The notes: generated by a model not told the origin, from the letters alone. Shown: positions 33,015 through 42,702, numbered from the stretch's first letter. The stretch: DNA of 57,341 nucleotides from Pseudomonadota bacterium (GCA_026388255.1 JAPLKC010000010.1:1-57341), one strand, 5' to 3'. Made by a program: numbers and translations.

Positions 33015-33773
33015 ATGTCCGGACATAGCAAATGGAGTTCAATTAAGCATAAAAAAGGCGCAGCCGACGCAAAACGTGGAAAAATATTCACAAAACTTAT
33101 CAAAGAAATTACTACAGCAGCAAGGATTGGTGGTGGTGACCCTGAATCAAATGCGAGACTTCGAACTGCCGTTTCTCAGGCAAAAATTGAAAATATGCCA
33201 AGAGATAACATTGAAAGGGCAATAAAGAAAGGAGCTGGCGCCCTTGAAGGTGGTGAGAGTTATGAAGAGTATACATATGAAGGGTATGGCCCCAGTGGTG
33301 TAGCCATCCTTGTCGAAGTGTTAACTGATAACAAAAAGAGGACAACTGCAGATGTTCGTCATGTTCTCACGAAGTATAATGGAAACCTTGGTGAATCAGG
33401 TTGTGTGTCTTGGCTGTTCGATAAAAAGGGATATATATCCTTTGATAAAAATAATGTGGATGAAGATAGAATTATTGAACTTGCCCTTGAGACGGGTGCA
33501 GAAGATGTTGCCTCAAATGATAACGAAATAGAAGTAATAACAGATGTTACAAATTTTGAAACCATAAGAAAGATGTTTGAATCAAACAATATAAAATATA
33601 CTGTTGCAGAAATCAGCATGGTACCTCAAACGTCCGTAAAGCTTGAAGGAAAAAATGCCGATTCAATGTTAAAATTGTTGGAAATGCTTGAAGATTCTGA
33701 TGATGTACAAAAGGTATATGCTAACTTCGATATCTCTTTTGAAGAAATGGAAAGATTAGCTGGCGGCAAGTAG
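33015..33773 (+). CDS. yebC: YebC/TACO1-family regulator
   Basis: A 252-residue protein with the family opening [20 protein letters not shown] and [39 protein letters not shown] and the acidic C-terminal [16 protein letters not shown]. YebC proteins act as DNA-binding regulators or as ribosome-associated factors that ease translation of difficult stretches such as polyproline. Linkage to ruvCAB, seen here, is very common. It starts 20 bases downstream of a tRNA and is probably on the same transcript. Confidence 0.96.
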   Translation: MSGHSKWSSIKHKKGAADAKRGKIFTKLIKEITTAARIGGGDPESNARLRTAVSQAKIENMPRDNIERAIKKGAGALEGGESYEEYTYEGYGPSGVAILVEVLTDNKKRTTADVRHVLTKYNGNLGESGCVSWLFDKKGYISFDKNNVDEDRIIELALETGAEDVASNDNEIEVITDVTNFETIRKMFESNNIKYTVAEISMVPQTSVKLEGKNADSMLKLLEMLEDSDDVQKVYANFDISFEEMERLAGGK

Positions 33774-33778
33774 CTTAA

Positions 33779-34264
33779 GTGATCATCCTTGGCATAGACC
33801 CAGGTTTAGCAAGTACAGGTTTTGGCGCGATAAATTGCAGTAGTCAATCCACTTCCCTTTTGAAATGTGGATCTATAAAAACATCTCAGAATATACACAT
33901 TTCAAACAGGCTGTTTCAGATATACAACGACATGAGCTATCTCATCGATACTATAAGTCCTGATATTATTGCCATCGAGAATGCCTTTTCTCTTATAAGA
34001 TATCCCCGGGCCGGTATTTTGTTGGGAAGTGTACTGGGTATTATATATTTGCTGGTTTCACAAAAAAAGCTAAAGATAGTTGAGATTACACCAAAAGAGG
34101 TAAAAAACGCCTTAGTTGGATATGGTAGTGCAAACAAAAAACAGGTCAGCGAAACAATTCAAAAAATACTACATATAGGCGAAATTAAGTCTTTCCATGC
34201 TTCAGATGCCTTGGCAATTGCATTAACTGCATTTTACAGAGAAAGTCCCTTGAGGCTTCGATGA
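33779..34264 (+). CDS. ruvC: Holliday junction resolvase RuvC
   Basis: 161 residues, slightly short of E. coli RuvC but complete. The acidic catalytic residues are Asp7 (LGIDPG), Glu67 (IAIENAF) and Asp143 with His140 (FHASDALAIA). The GTG start is dictated by the motif and by the short gap after yebC. It cuts Holliday junctions after RuvAB branch migration. The stop overlaps the ruvA start by four bases. Confidence 0.96.
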   Translation: MIILGIDPGLASTGFGAINCSSQSTSLLKCGSIKTSQNIHISNRLFQIYNDMSYLIDTISPDIIAIENAFSLIRYPRAGILLGSVLGIIYLLVSQKKLKIVEITPKEVKNALVGYGSANKKQVSETIQKILHIGEIKSFHASDALAIALTAFYRESPLRLR

Positions 34265-34875
34265 TATCATATCTTGAAGGAAAACTGAAAAGGGTATACG
34301 ATGATCGCCTTATTCTCCTTGTTGACGGTATCGGATATGACATCATGGTTCCCATTTATGTACTGAATGAAATAAAAAAAACCACTAAAACAGATGATGA
34401 GCTAAACCTTTATATTTCTTATAATCAAACAGAGAGGCAGCCAAAACCAATCCTTGTAGGCTTTAAAAACGAACTGGATAAAGAATTTTTTGAGTTATTT
34501 ATCTCTGTGGAAGATATAGGCCCTGCTGCTGCCATAAAGGCAATTGCAAGACCTGTAAGGGAAATTGCTCGTGCTATTGAGGATAAGGATGTAAAAACCT
34601 TAAAACAATTAAAAGGCATAGGCGAAAGGAAAGCTGATAAAATTGTAGCCACCCTTAAAGGAAAAACTGCCAAGTACGCACTAATACCGGAAACAAGATT
34701 GCCTGCCGATATCAAAGAAGATTTCAGAAAAGAGGTCGAAAGCGTACTTGTTTCTCAATTAGGACATAAATTAACAGAGGCACGTAAAATGATTGACGAG
34801 GCTATGAAAATAAATCCATCCATAGGTTCTTCCGAAGAATTATTTGAAGAAGTGTATAGGGGCCAAAGACGTTGA
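34261..34875 (+). CDS. ruvA: Holliday junction branch-migration protein RuvA
   Basis: 204 residues with the three RuvA domains: an OB-fold ([27 protein letters not shown]), helix-hairpin-helix repeats ([15 protein letters not shown] and [16 protein letters not shown]), and a C-terminal domain ([15 protein letters not shown]) that contacts RuvB. It recognises four-way junctions and positions the RuvB motors. It overlaps ruvC at its start and ruvB at its end. Confidence 0.96.
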   Translation: MISYLEGKLKRVYDDRLILLVDGIGYDIMVPIYVLNEIKKTTKTDDELNLYISYNQTERQPKPILVGFKNELDKEFFELFISVEDIGPAAAIKAIARPVREIARAIEDKDVKTLKQLKGIGERKADKIVATLKGKTAKYALIPETRLPADIKEDFRKEVESVLVSQLGHKLTEARKMIDEAMKINPSIGSSEELFEEVYRGQRR

Positions 34876-35909
34876 TTAACGAGGAAATTAATAACTATTC
34901 AGAGGTAATGCGCGAAGACAATGCGCTGGATAATGAACAAAATATTAACTTAAGGCCCAGGCTGCTTTCAGAATATGTAGGCCAGGAAATAATTGTTGAA
35001 ACACTCAAAATTGCTATAGAGGCAGCATTAAAAAGAAATGAACCTTTAGAGCATATCCTCTTTAACGGTCCACCGGGATTGGGAAAAACTACACTTTCAC
35101 ATATAGTTGCAAATGAAATGGGTGCGAGAATCATAACATCTTCGGGGCCGGCACTTGAAAAAGGTGGGGATTTGATGGGGCTTCTTACCCATTTAGAGAA
35201 TGGCGATGTCTTTTTTATTGACGAAATTCATAGAATACCCAAGGTTGTGGAAGAATTTCTCTATCCGGCTATGGAGGATTTTGCAGTAGATTTTATATTT
35301 GACAAAGGTGTGCATGCAAGGACTCACCGATACAAACTTGAATATTTTACCTTAATTGGAGCGACGACAAGGGCAGGACTCTTGTCTTCTCCGTTAAGGG
35401 AACGTTTTGGCATTACAAGAGATCTTGATTTCTATAATGAAAGAGATCTTGTACATATTGTTAAGCGTTCTGCTTCAATATTAAAAATTTCCATAGATGA
35501 TGATGGAGCTTTTGAAACGGCAAAAAGATCGAGAGGAACACCAAGGGTTGCCAATAGACTTCTGAAAAGGATTCGTGATTATGCACAAGTCAGGGCAGAC
35601 GGAAATATAACAAAAAATGTTGCAGTAAATGCATTAGCCTTAGAAGGTATAGATGAATGCGGACTTGGAAAATTGGATAGAAAACTATTGCGGACAATTA
35701 TTTTAAACTATAAAGGTGGTCCTGCAGGGATTGAAGCGCTTGCTGCAACGCTTCAAATTGAAACAGATGTTCTGATAGAAGTAATTGAACCATACTTGTT
35801 AAAAACCGGTTTTATAATAAGAACTTCACAGGGGAGAAAAGCTACAGAAAAAGCATACCTTCATCTTAACGTTCCATATAAAGGCAAGTCAGAAGTTTCT
35901 TTATTTTAG
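34872..35909 (+). CDS. ruvB: Holliday junction DNA helicase RuvB
   Basis: 345 residues of the AAA+ branch-migration motor. Walker [10 protein letters not shown] is at 66-74, Walker B FFIDEIHR follows, the sensor region has [18 protein letters not shown], and the C-terminal winged helix holds [11 protein letters not shown] and GPAGIEALA. The start is TTG overlapping the ruvA stop (TTGA). The first 25 residues before [12 protein letters not shown] are a variable N-terminal extension normal for the family. Confidence 0.96.
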   Translation: MINEEINNYSEVMREDNALDNEQNINLRPRLLSEYVGQEIIVETLKIAIEAALKRNEPLEHILFNGPPGLGKTTLSHIVANEMGARIITSSGPALEKGGDLMGLLTHLENGDVFFIDEIHRIPKVVEEFLYPAMEDFAVDFIFDKGVHARTHRYKLEYFTLIGATTRAGLLSSPLRERFGITRDLDFYNERDLVHIVKRSASILKISIDDDGAFETAKRSRGTPRVANRLLKRIRDYAQVRADGNITKNVAVNALALEGIDECGLGKLDRKLLRTIILNYKGGPAGIEALAATLQIETDVLIEVIEPYLLKTGFIIRTSQGRKATEKAYLHLNVPYKGKSEVSLF

Positions 35910-35946
35910 CTATGAAATGGAGCATGAACCATGAATGTGTACAAAA

Positions 35947-36840
35947 TTAAGGTAGGATTACCCTCTTTACCTGACCGTTTTCACCTGTAAAACCAATGTC
36001 TTTTCCATTAAGTATAAGCTTTACACCACCAGCATTTCCTATAAGTAGATCAAATTTTTCTTTTGCATTAAACATTACTACTTCTTGAGGCTTCAGCATA
36101 AACTCTTTTTTTTCTGTATCATCAATTATTACGTTTATCCATGTTCTTTCATTACAAGTAATCATAAGTTTTTTTGTGTCAATAAAATCAGGAATATTTC
36201 TTTTACTATTGCCATCATTTATGTTGTTAGAAACCTGCACTGCAGTTTCAAGTTTTGATATTTCCGATCTATCCTTTTGCGTTTTATCAAAAATAAAAAA
36301 TCCTAAAATCAAAATAATAATGGCTGAATATATATATATGGTCTTTGATGTTCTTTTATGTGTAGAAAAATGTTTTATATCTTTTTCAATTTTATCGTTT
36401 TTCTTATTATTTAACTTCTCATTATCCTTTTCTAATTGATTTTCATTGATATATGGCAGTATTTGATCATAATTTCCCAATAGTTCAGCATATTTCCTTA
36501 CGTAACCTTTTACATATACTATATGAGGCAGATCCCCCCAATTTCCGTGTTCTATAGATTCGATAATGGATCTTTGCAGGCAAAGGTTTCTTGATATATA
36601 TTCAACAGACAATAGCTTTTCTTCCCTTTTATCTTTAAGCAATTGTCCAACTACGCTTAATTCTAAAGAATGTACCTGATTTGTCAAGTTTTGTTTGACT
36701 ACTTTGTTTTCTTTGGTTTTATGGCTAATGGGTTCAATTATTGCATCATCTATTATTTTTTTTATGTCTGTATTTATTGATAATTGTGTTTGTGCAATAA
36801 TTTCAGATAATGATTTACCTAAAGGGTTTTTCTTCTTCAT
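35947..36840 (-). CDS. rodZ: RodZ-like HTH membrane protein
   Basis: 297 residues with an Xre-type HTH at about 62-120 (VGQLLKDKREEKLLSVEYIS through IVYVKGYVRKYAEL), one membrane helix at about 168-185, and a C-terminal periplasmic domain of the RodZ beta-sandwich type (TWINVIIDDTEKKEFMLKPQE, FDLLIGNAGGVKLILNGKDIG). RodZ links the MreB cytoskeleton to the cell-wall machinery. An N-terminal extension of about 60 residues precedes the HTH, longer than usual. It converges with ruvB and stands apart from the pilus operon; a role near the pilus cannot be excluded. Confidence 0.82.
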   Translation of the reverse strand: MKKKNPLGKSLSEIIAQTQLSINTDIKKIIDDAIIEPISHKTKENKVVKQNLTNQVHSLELSVVGQLLKDKREEKLLSVEYISRNLCLQRSIIESIEHGNWGDLPHIVYVKGYVRKYAELLGNYDQILPYINENQLEKDNEKLNNKKNDKIEKDIKHFSTHKRTSKTIYIYSAIIILILGFFIFDKTQKDRSEISKLETAVQVSNNINDGNSKRNIPDFIDTKKLMITCNERTWINVIIDDTEKKEFMLKPQEVVMFNAKEKFDLLIGNAGGVKLILNGKDIGFTGENGQVKRVILP

Positions 36841-37034
36841 TGTTTATCAAATCCGTTTTTTGTCAGTTATGCCAACTATTTATATATTATTATAGTTATT
36901 TATAAACATTTTCAATAGAAAATTATAATTATTGTGGTACATATTATCAATATTATTAAAGAAAGCCAGCATCATGCCGATATGTTTGCAGTATAAATGC
37001 TTTATTATCAAATAGTTACAGTAAAAACTCAAAA

Positions 37035-37760
37035 TCAATCAAGAGGTATTTTAAAAGACATAATTTCTTTTTCCTTTAAAAATCTGTATGACCCTGCGCT
37101 TAGACTACCCAGCTTAATATGCCCGACTCTTACTCTTTTGATTTTTAAAATTCGGTGGCCGATAGCTTCGCCCATTTTTCTTAAAATCCTGTTTCTGCCT
37201 TCGTGAAGTGTAATACTGTACCAGTGATTATTAAATGCCGTGCTGACATGAGTAATGCTTATTGCGCGAGCAGGGGCATCTTCTATCATAATTCCTTTTT
37301 TTATGGACCAAATATCATCATCACTCAACATGCCTTTCAATTTAACAAGGTATTCTTTTTCAACACCATATCTGGGGTGCATAATTTTATTCGCAAGCTC
37401 ACCATCGTTTGTAAATATGATTAATCCTTCAGAGTTATAATCAAGCCTGCCTATGGGAAAAAGTTTACCATCCAGATCAATGAGATCCCTGGCAAGCTTT
37501 CTGCCCCTCACATCCTTTAAATCAGATATATAACCAACAGGTTTATATAGAGCTATATAAGTTTTGGAGTTATTATTCGTAATTGCCTTATTATCTAATT
37601 TTATAGTGTCTGTATTTGGATCTACCCGATATTGAGGTTCTAATACATTGATGTTATTTACGAATACTCTTCCAGCCCTGATTATTTCCTCAGATTTTCG
37701 CCTTGAATCTATACCTGAATTTGAAAGAAACTTCGATAGCCTTTGTAAAACTGCAGACAT
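37035..37760 (-). CDS. rluB: RsuA/RluB-family pseudouridine synthase
   Basis: 241 residues. An N-terminal S4 RNA-binding domain (RLSKFLSNSGIDSRRKSEEII) precedes the catalytic domain with Asp107 in IGRLDYNSEGLI and the ALYKPVGYIS and LHEGRNRILRKM motifs. Domain order fits RluB, which makes pseudouridine in 23S rRNA; RluE or RsuA cannot be excluded. It starts two bases after the stop of an unknown secreted protein, so it is the last gene of the pilM-Q operon. The 194 bases between it and the rodZ start are AT-rich with no clear feature. Confidence 0.88.
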   Translation of the reverse strand: MSAVLQRLSKFLSNSGIDSRRKSEEIIRAGRVFVNNINVLEPQYRVDPNTDTIKLDNKAITNNNSKTYIALYKPVGYISDLKDVRGRKLARDLIDLDGKLFPIGRLDYNSEGLIIFTNDGELANKIMHPRYGVEKEYLVKLKGMLSDDDIWSIKKGIMIEDAPARAISITHVSTAFNNHWYSITLHEGRNRILRKMGEAIGHRILKIKRVRVGHIKLGSLSAGSYRFLKEKEIMSFKIPLD

Positions 37761-37762
37761 CC

Positions 37763-38194
37763 TTATCTTTTGTAAACATCCATACTTGATTTGGCAGGCG
37801 GTCTTAATTGGTCTGCTGCCCTGAATGCCCTAACTGATTCTCTGTCTGTTTGTGCAGAATAACCTTTATTAATATATGACATTCTTGTGTCATAAGTTTC
37901 TTTATATCTTCCTTCCCATGCCCTTTGATTTGCAATGCTTGCTTCCCTTTCCTCAAATGCTATACTTTCACTTAGTTTTCTGTATTTTGTGTCTCTATCT
38001 TCTTTATAATCTGCAAATTCCCTTTTTCTGTCAGATGTTCTCATTTCACTTAAAAAAGATTTATATTTATCAGCCTCAACCTCACTTAAAAATTTCTCGT
38101 CAACTTGATGTTGAACGATAGCTACTTTTTTTTGACATAAGGCATTTGCAGGAAAGATTATTAAAAAAAACAAAATGAAAATAAAGTATCTCAT
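37763..38194 (-). CDS. Small secreted charged protein of unknown function
   Basis: 143 residues. A signal peptide (about MRYFIFILFFLIIFPANALC, with the Cys as a possible lipoprotein or cleavage site) is followed by a highly charged, helical region rich in Glu, Lys, Arg and Tyr (about 30-110), likely a coiled coil, and a Pro-containing tail. I do not recognise it. It sits between the 443-aa unknown protein and rluB at the end of the pilM-N-O-P-Q operon, so a periplasmic accessory role in the pilus machine is possible. Confidence 0.6.
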   Translation of the reverse strand: MRYFIFILFFLIIFPANALCQKKVAIVQHQVDEKFLSEVEADKYKSFLSEMRTSDRKREFADYKEDRDTKYRKLSESIAFEEREASIANQRAWEGRYKETYDTRMSYINKGYSAQTDRESVRAFRAADQLRPPAKSSMDVYKR

Positions 38195-38206
38195 TATACA
38201 CCCCCT

Positions 38207-39538
38207 TTAATCCTGATAAAGCTCAATAGCCGGTTTTCTATCTGTTTCTGAAGTAACCGATTTTAATATGATAGGCTCTTTTACTTTTTTTCTTACAATC
38301 TTTATATCTATTTTTTCTTTTTCATACGTAGCATCAAGCTTCATTTCAATACTTATGTTATCTTCATCCTTTAGATCCAATATAATTTCTTTTTTTATTT
38401 CTTTCTTTAATTGTATGATTTCATCTTCATTGTAACTTAAAGTTGGAACAAACGATACAAATATTCTTTTTTTCCCTTTTTCAAAATATTTTTCTAACTC
38501 AACTCCTTTTTGTATGCCACCTATATCTTCTCTGTTTACTTTAAGAGTTAAATCACCTGGATTTATCCTGTTAAATTTTGACTTACCATCCTCAAATTTA
38601 TATTTAAATTTCAATTCTTTTTCCGATTCATATTTAATTATTGCTCTTTGTTCGTCTTTATCCGGAAGACAGTCTTTCTCGTAAAGCATGATGCTGTATT
38701 TAACAAGTTCCTTTTCTTTAAAAGGTTCATATGGAATAATTGTTTCTGCTAAAGCATTTAAATAACCTTGTGCATTCAAAATTGAGTATGTTGTTCTATC
38801 TTGCCACTTTCTGTCTACTATATAAAATTTTAGATATATTTTATCGTTTTTTTTGGTATAAACCCCTGTTATTAAAACATCAATATCAAATCTTTTCATG
38901 CTATTCTTTAATATATCAATACTTTCTTTTTTAGGTTTATCTGTATCTGAATTGAAATAGTGATCCTGGTAATTTATATAATTTATCAAACTTGCTGTAT
39001 CAACTGTCATCCTTTTTTTTTGTTTAAAAACGGATGCAATCTCTTCTTTTATCTTTTCTGAGAATTTTGTAATATTATTCTTTTCATCATATATGTTATG
39101 GATGTAAACTCTGATATTTTTCTGAGGTTCGTAAGGAGCAATGATCTCATTTAATAGCCTAAAAGATACCGGATAAATCTGATGGTCTTCATATTCTAAT
39201 TTATTTATATAAACATAATCGCCCTTACCCGCCTCAGCGCTTAATTTTATAACCTCACACACACTTGTTGAATCTTCAGTTTTTATTACAGCGCACTTTC
39301 CAATGTTACCTATCAATATGTCATCGTCGCTCTCGACTATTTTTAATATATCGCCTATAATTAAGCCATCTTTCTTTCCAAGGTTTGTAATTATTTTTTC
39401 TCCCGTCCCTACGCTGAGCACATCCTGAGGTGTTGCTATGATGGCTCCCTTAACAAGTTCTTCGCTAAATGTCCGGTTGGTAAAAATCAAGATTATTAAA
39501 AAAAATAATAAAAATAGATAAATATGTTTAATCTTCAT
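38207..39538 (-). CDS. Secreted protein of unknown function behind pilQ
   Basis: 443 residues beginning with a hydrophobic signal segment (about 1-25). The next 90 residues look like a small beta-barrel: GAIIATPQDVLSVGTGEKII, KDGLIIGDILKIV, CEVIKLSAEAGKGDYVYI. This pattern recalls domains in proteins such as FlgT that read the properties of a surface structure, but the similarity is weak. The middle (about 125-265) is alpha/beta and the C-terminal third is beta-rich and strongly charged. It starts one base before the pilQ stop region ends, so it is tightly linked to the secretin. A periplasmic partner of the secretin is my inference. Confidence 0.6.
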   Translation of the reverse strand: MKIKHIYLFLLFFLIILIFTNRTFSEELVKGAIIATPQDVLSVGTGEKIITNLGKKDGLIIGDILKIVESDDDILIGNIGKCAVIKTEDSTSVCEVIKLSAEAGKGDYVYINKLEYEDHQIYPVSFRLLNEIIAPYEPQKNIRVYIHNIYDEKNNITKFSEKIKEEIASVFKQKKRMTVDTASLINYINYQDHYFNSDTDKPKKESIDILKNSMKRFDIDVLITGVYTKKNDKIYLKFYIVDRKWQDRTTYSILNAQGYLNALAETIIPYEPFKEKELVKYSIMLYEKDCLPDKDEQRAIIKYESEKELKFKYKFEDGKSKFNRINPGDLTLKVNREDIGGIQKGVELEKYFEKGKKRIFVSFVPTLSYNEDEIIQLKKEIKKEIILDLKDEDNISIEMKLDATYEKEKIDIKIVRKKVKEPIILKSVTSETDRKPAIELYQD

Positions 39539-40894
39539 TTATCCCTCATCTTTATAAATAGTTTTTAGAATCGTGGGTGTTACGAATATGAGAAGTTCGT
39601 TTTTTGTGTCCTTTTTGTGCTGATTTTTAAAGAGCCAGCCAAGAATAGGTATTTTCATAAGCAGCGGTATACCTGTTTCAGTATCATCGTTGGTTGTCTC
39701 ATAAATACCCCCTATAACAACTGTTTCCCCGTCCTTGATTATAACGTCTGTGGATGCCTCTTTTGTTGACATTGCTATGGTGGTTGGATTCCAGTTATAT
39801 GGATCATTTTTAGTTGCCTTGATTTTCATTTTTATTCTGCCGTCTTTTGTTGCATGTGGAGTGACCTCAAGGCTTAATTCTGCTTTTTTATATTCAATAG
39901 TTGGTGAAGCGCCTGCCATTGCAACAGTCTGATATGGTATTTCATTACCTTTTGATATTTTTGCAGTGATATTATCAGATGTTATAACTTTAGGATTAGC
40001 TATTGTTTTCACAATACCGTCTGTTTCTGCTGCAGCAATGGTTGCATCAAGAAAAAAACTTGCTGCGGCATCGCCTACAAGAAGTTGCAGCGCTCCGGCT
40101 TGAGCAGCAGGCATGGAGTTAATGCCTGGCTTGACAGACATGTCCCTGTTTAATAAATTACTTGTCCCTTGCATGGCAACGTTCCATTTAATACCCAGAT
40201 CTCGTTGAAAATTAGTGTCTGCTATTACAATTCTTGCGTGGATCTGAATCTGTACAGGAGGGAAATCATGTTTACTAACAATCTCCTTAATCACTGCAAC
40301 CTTTTCTTTTGTGTCTTTAACAATTATCGCATTTGTCCATTCCACCTCTGTGACTGTGCCGTATTCAGATAAAAGACCTTTCGCTCCGGCAGTTGCTGCA
40401 CCAGTTGTTGATGTAGTGGCCTCGCCTTTTATTACTCTTGCAACTTTATTTGCGGTTGTGTAATTCACGAAGATTGTCTCTGTAACAAACTCCTCCCCTT
40501 GCTTGAGTTTTTCAAGTTTTTCCCTTTGTAAAGCTGCCTTATCAGCACTTTCACGATTCTTTTCATCAAGAAACTTTTTTAATGTAATCACTCTGATGAT
40601 ATTCCCTTCTTCAAATTTTGACAGGTCCTTACTTTTGATTATAATATCCAGTGCTTCTTCCATAGAGACGTTATCGAGCTTCATAGTTACTGTCTTATCT
40701 TTCAGTTCTTTTAAATCATCTCCTATTATTATGCTTCTCTCCATTACATCGGCCAGCCCTCGAAGGACGTTTCGAACATCTGCGTCTACAAAATCAAAGG
40801 ACATCTTTTGGGGCTTTTTCACAGGTGCTTGACTGAAACAAAGAAACGGGATTGTAAATATTAAAAATAATATAATCAGTATTTTTTTAATCAT
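39539..40894 (-). CDS. pilQ: Type IV pilus secretin PilQ (compact form)
   Basis: 451 residues from the ATG at 40894, favoured over the GTG at 40900 because AGGAAGGG is then well spaced. It has a signal peptide, an STN/N0-like domain (MSFDFVDADVRNVLRGLADV), an N1-like domain with VNYTTANKVARVIKGE, and the secretin core (QIQIHARIVIADTNFQRDLGI, then VIGGIYETTNDDTETGIPLL and MKIPILGWLFKNQ). PilQ forms the outer-membrane pore. It is much shorter than proteobacterial PilQ of about 700 residues and lacks AMIN domains; the region before N0 is almost absent. It overlaps pilP. Confidence 0.92.
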   Translation of the reverse strand: MIKKILIILFLIFTIPFLCFSQAPVKKPQKMSFDFVDADVRNVLRGLADVMERSIIIGDDLKELKDKTVTMKLDNVSMEEALDIIIKSKDLSKFEEGNIIRVITLKKFLDEKNRESADKAALQREKLEKLKQGEEFVTETIFVNYTTANKVARVIKGEATTSTTGAATAGAKGLLSEYGTVTEVEWTNAIIVKDTKEKVAVIKEIVSKHDFPPVQIQIHARIVIADTNFQRDLGIKWNVAMQGTSNLLNRDMSVKPGINSMPAAQAGALQLLVGDAAASFFLDATIAAAETDGIVKTIANPKVITSDNITAKISKGNEIPYQTVAMAGASPTIEYKKAELSLEVTPHATKDGRIKMKIKATKNDPYNWNPTTIAMSTKEASTDVIIKDGETVVIGGIYETTNDDTETGIPLLMKIPILGWLFKNQHKKDTKNELLIFVTPTILKTIYKDEG

Positions 40895-40896
40895 AA

Positions 40897-41535
40897 TCAC
40901 ATCCCTTCCTTTTTTCTTGGGATTTCTATTGAAAATGTTTTGGTCTCCCCTTTTATTTTATAGCCGAATTCAACTTTATCTGCAAAAATATCAGTAATCC
41001 AAAGGTTTTTGTTCAAATAATCATTCTTCTTAAAAAGTATACCCTTACTCTGCATATCTTCCATCATAGCAAGGTTCCTACTACCGGCCTTCATAATTCC
41101 AACAAGTTTTAGCTCTTCAAGCTCATAACCCTTTTTTAAAACGGAAGCCTTTCCTGCTTGTTGTTTAATATCTTTCAGGAATGATGTTTCAAAAGGATCT
41201 CTCCTGTTGGCAGATGTATAGGTAAACTCACCTACGTTAAATTTTGGCGGTGCAGGCTCAGCTTTCTTGGCTTCCGCCTTTACTGCCCCAACCTTTGGCT
41301 GGGCTAAAGCTATATCCTGCACTGCAATAATCAATAGAAATATTACTAAAATACTTACAATATAAGCTTTAAACTCGCGAGCATTAATTCTGATAGAATC
41401 GGGACAACTCAAAACAGACAAACCAAAGTCCTGGTCAAGACCTACCGAATGGTGAGGAAGGTCTATGGCTCCCTTCCAACTCACTACTTCCAATTCATAA
41501 ATTCTTTTACTTCTTCGGTGTTTCACCTTTGCCAT
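40897..41535 (-). CDS. pilP: Type IV pilus assembly protein PilP with odd N-terminal extension
   Basis: 212 residues. The C-terminal half is PilP: RRDPFETSFL, LEELKLVGIMKAGSRNLAMM, KNDYLNKNLWITDIFADKVEF. A hydrophobic segment (about 57-77, AYIVSILVIFLLIIAVQDIA) acts as signal or anchor, without the lipobox cysteine of many PilP proteins. The first 55 residues, including VVSWKGAIDLPHHSVGLD, do not look like coding sequence; the DNA there resembles repeat-like filler. No in-frame ATG lies closer to the hydrophobic segment, so the true start is uncertain and may be a TTG. It overlaps pilO by 29 bases. Confidence 0.82.
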   Translation of the reverse strand: MAKVKHRRSKRIYELEVVSWKGAIDLPHHSVGLDQDFGLSVLSCPDSIRINAREFKAYIVSILVIFLLIIAVQDIALAQPKVGAVKAEAKKAEPAPPKFNVGEFTYTSANRRDPFETSFLKDIKQQAGKASVLKKGYELEELKLVGIMKAGSRNLAMMEDMQSKGILFKKNDYLNKNLWITDIFADKVEFGYKIKGETKTFSIEIPRKKEGM

Positions 41536-42172
41536 CCTTTTTCTCGTCCTTCTTTTCTACTTTCTTTTCATCTTTAGGCTGCTGCTTTAAATATACATAT
41601 GTTTTTGCTGTACATTCACCTGTAAGGTTTAATTTTCCTGGTTCTTTTTTACTATCCGGGGAAATAGAAAAACTTGTTACATTTATGATTCTTTCTAATT
41701 TTCTGATACCATCGAAAAAATATCCTATATGGTGAAAAGGACCAATATATCGGATACTAAATGGTAATTCTGAATAGTATTCTTTATTTTGTACAGGCCT
41801 TGGTTCAAAATAAGTTATTTTTAATCGGGTTTCCGTGCCAACAGTTGATATATTTCTCAGTAAATTAGGGATGTCTTTTGTCTCAGGCAACTGCTTAAGC
41901 ATTTGCTGCAGAAGTTCCTGTAATTGCGCATATTCCTTACGGAATTTGGGCATGTTGTTTTTGATGGCTACCATGTTATCAAGCTCTCTTTTAATATTGC
42001 TATATTCTTGGGCAAATTGTCTTTTGGTTTCAAGCTGTGGACTTAATACAAGGTAATAAAGCAAAGCAAAAAGTAATACATTAAGCCCAATACTAAAAAG
42101 CAGTTTATATATTCTTTTTATCTTTGCAATCTTTTTGCTTATTCCTTTAAAATCCATCTCTAATTTTTTCAT
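41507..42172 (-). CDS. pilO: Type IV pilus assembly protein PilO
   Basis: 221 residues: a short cytoplasmic start, one membrane helix (about 25-45), a coiled-coil (TKRQFAQEYSNIKRELDNM through LQQMLKQLPETKDI) and a periplasmic ferredoxin-like domain with GTETRLKITYFEPRP. The last 20 residues are Lys/Asp/Glu-rich. PilO pairs with PilN to form the inner-membrane alignment complex between PilM and PilP/PilQ. It overlaps pilN by four bases and pilP by 29. Confidence 0.92.
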   Translation of the reverse strand: MKKLEMDFKGISKKIAKIKRIYKLLFSIGLNVLLFALLYYLVLSPQLETKRQFAQEYSNIKRELDNMVAIKNNMPKFRKEYAQLQELLQQMLKQLPETKDIPNLLRNISTVGTETRLKITYFEPRPVQNKEYYSELPFSIRYIGPFHHIGYFFDGIRKLERIINVTSFSISPDSKKEPGKLNLTGECTAKTYVYLKQQPKDEKKVEKKDEKKDGKGETPKK

Positions 42173-42702
42173 AAAACCAGATCACCGGAAATGCTAAATT
42201 GTTTTACTGTAATTCCTTCCTCAATGATATCCTGTACATTTTTTAATTCTATATTTTTTATATATGGAATTTTTGATAAACTCTCAACAAGAGCTGAAAT
42301 AGATTCGTTTTCTAATGAACGTCCATCCAGTTCAAATTTATCATCTGTTTTTCTAAAACTTTTCAGCCATACGTTGTCCTTAATAACTGAGGTAAGATCG
42401 TACAAAATCCTTGGAGAGAGCGCCCTACCCTCTTTTATGCCGTCAATTGCTTTAATTCTTCTCTGTATCTCTTTCTTCTCCTGCTCCATTGCAAGATATT
42501 CTTTATAAACGCTTTGAAGGTTTGCGATCTCTTTTTTAGCATTCTCGATTTGTGCTTTATAGTTTGATATATCCTTTGCGTTAATGTAATAAATTCCGCC
42601 AAAAATCATAAAATTTATTATCATTACAGAAAAAAACAGGTATATGTCAATCTTTAGTAAATCTTTTTTTGCTTTACCGGGTAAAAGGTTTATTTTAATC
42701 AT
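42169..42702 (-). CDS. pilN: Type IV pilus assembly protein PilN
   Basis: 177 residues. It starts with the PilM-binding motif MIKINLLPGKAK, followed by a membrane helix (about 20-42), a coiled coil (YKAQIENAKKEIANLQSVYKEYL in two short parts) and a ferredoxin-like periplasmic domain ending in FSISGDLVL. The conserved INLLP motif inserts into a groove of PilM. Overlaps of four bases with both pilM and pilO show tight coupling. Confidence 0.94.
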   Translation of the reverse strand: MIKINLLPGKAKKDLLKIDIYLFFSVMIINFMIFGGIYYINAKDISNYKAQIENAKKEIANLQSVYKEYLAMEQEKKEIQRRIKAIDGIKEGRALSPRILYDLTSVIKDNVWLKSFRKTDDKFELDGRSLENESISALVESLSKIPYIKNIELKNVQDIIEEGITVKQFSISGDLVL

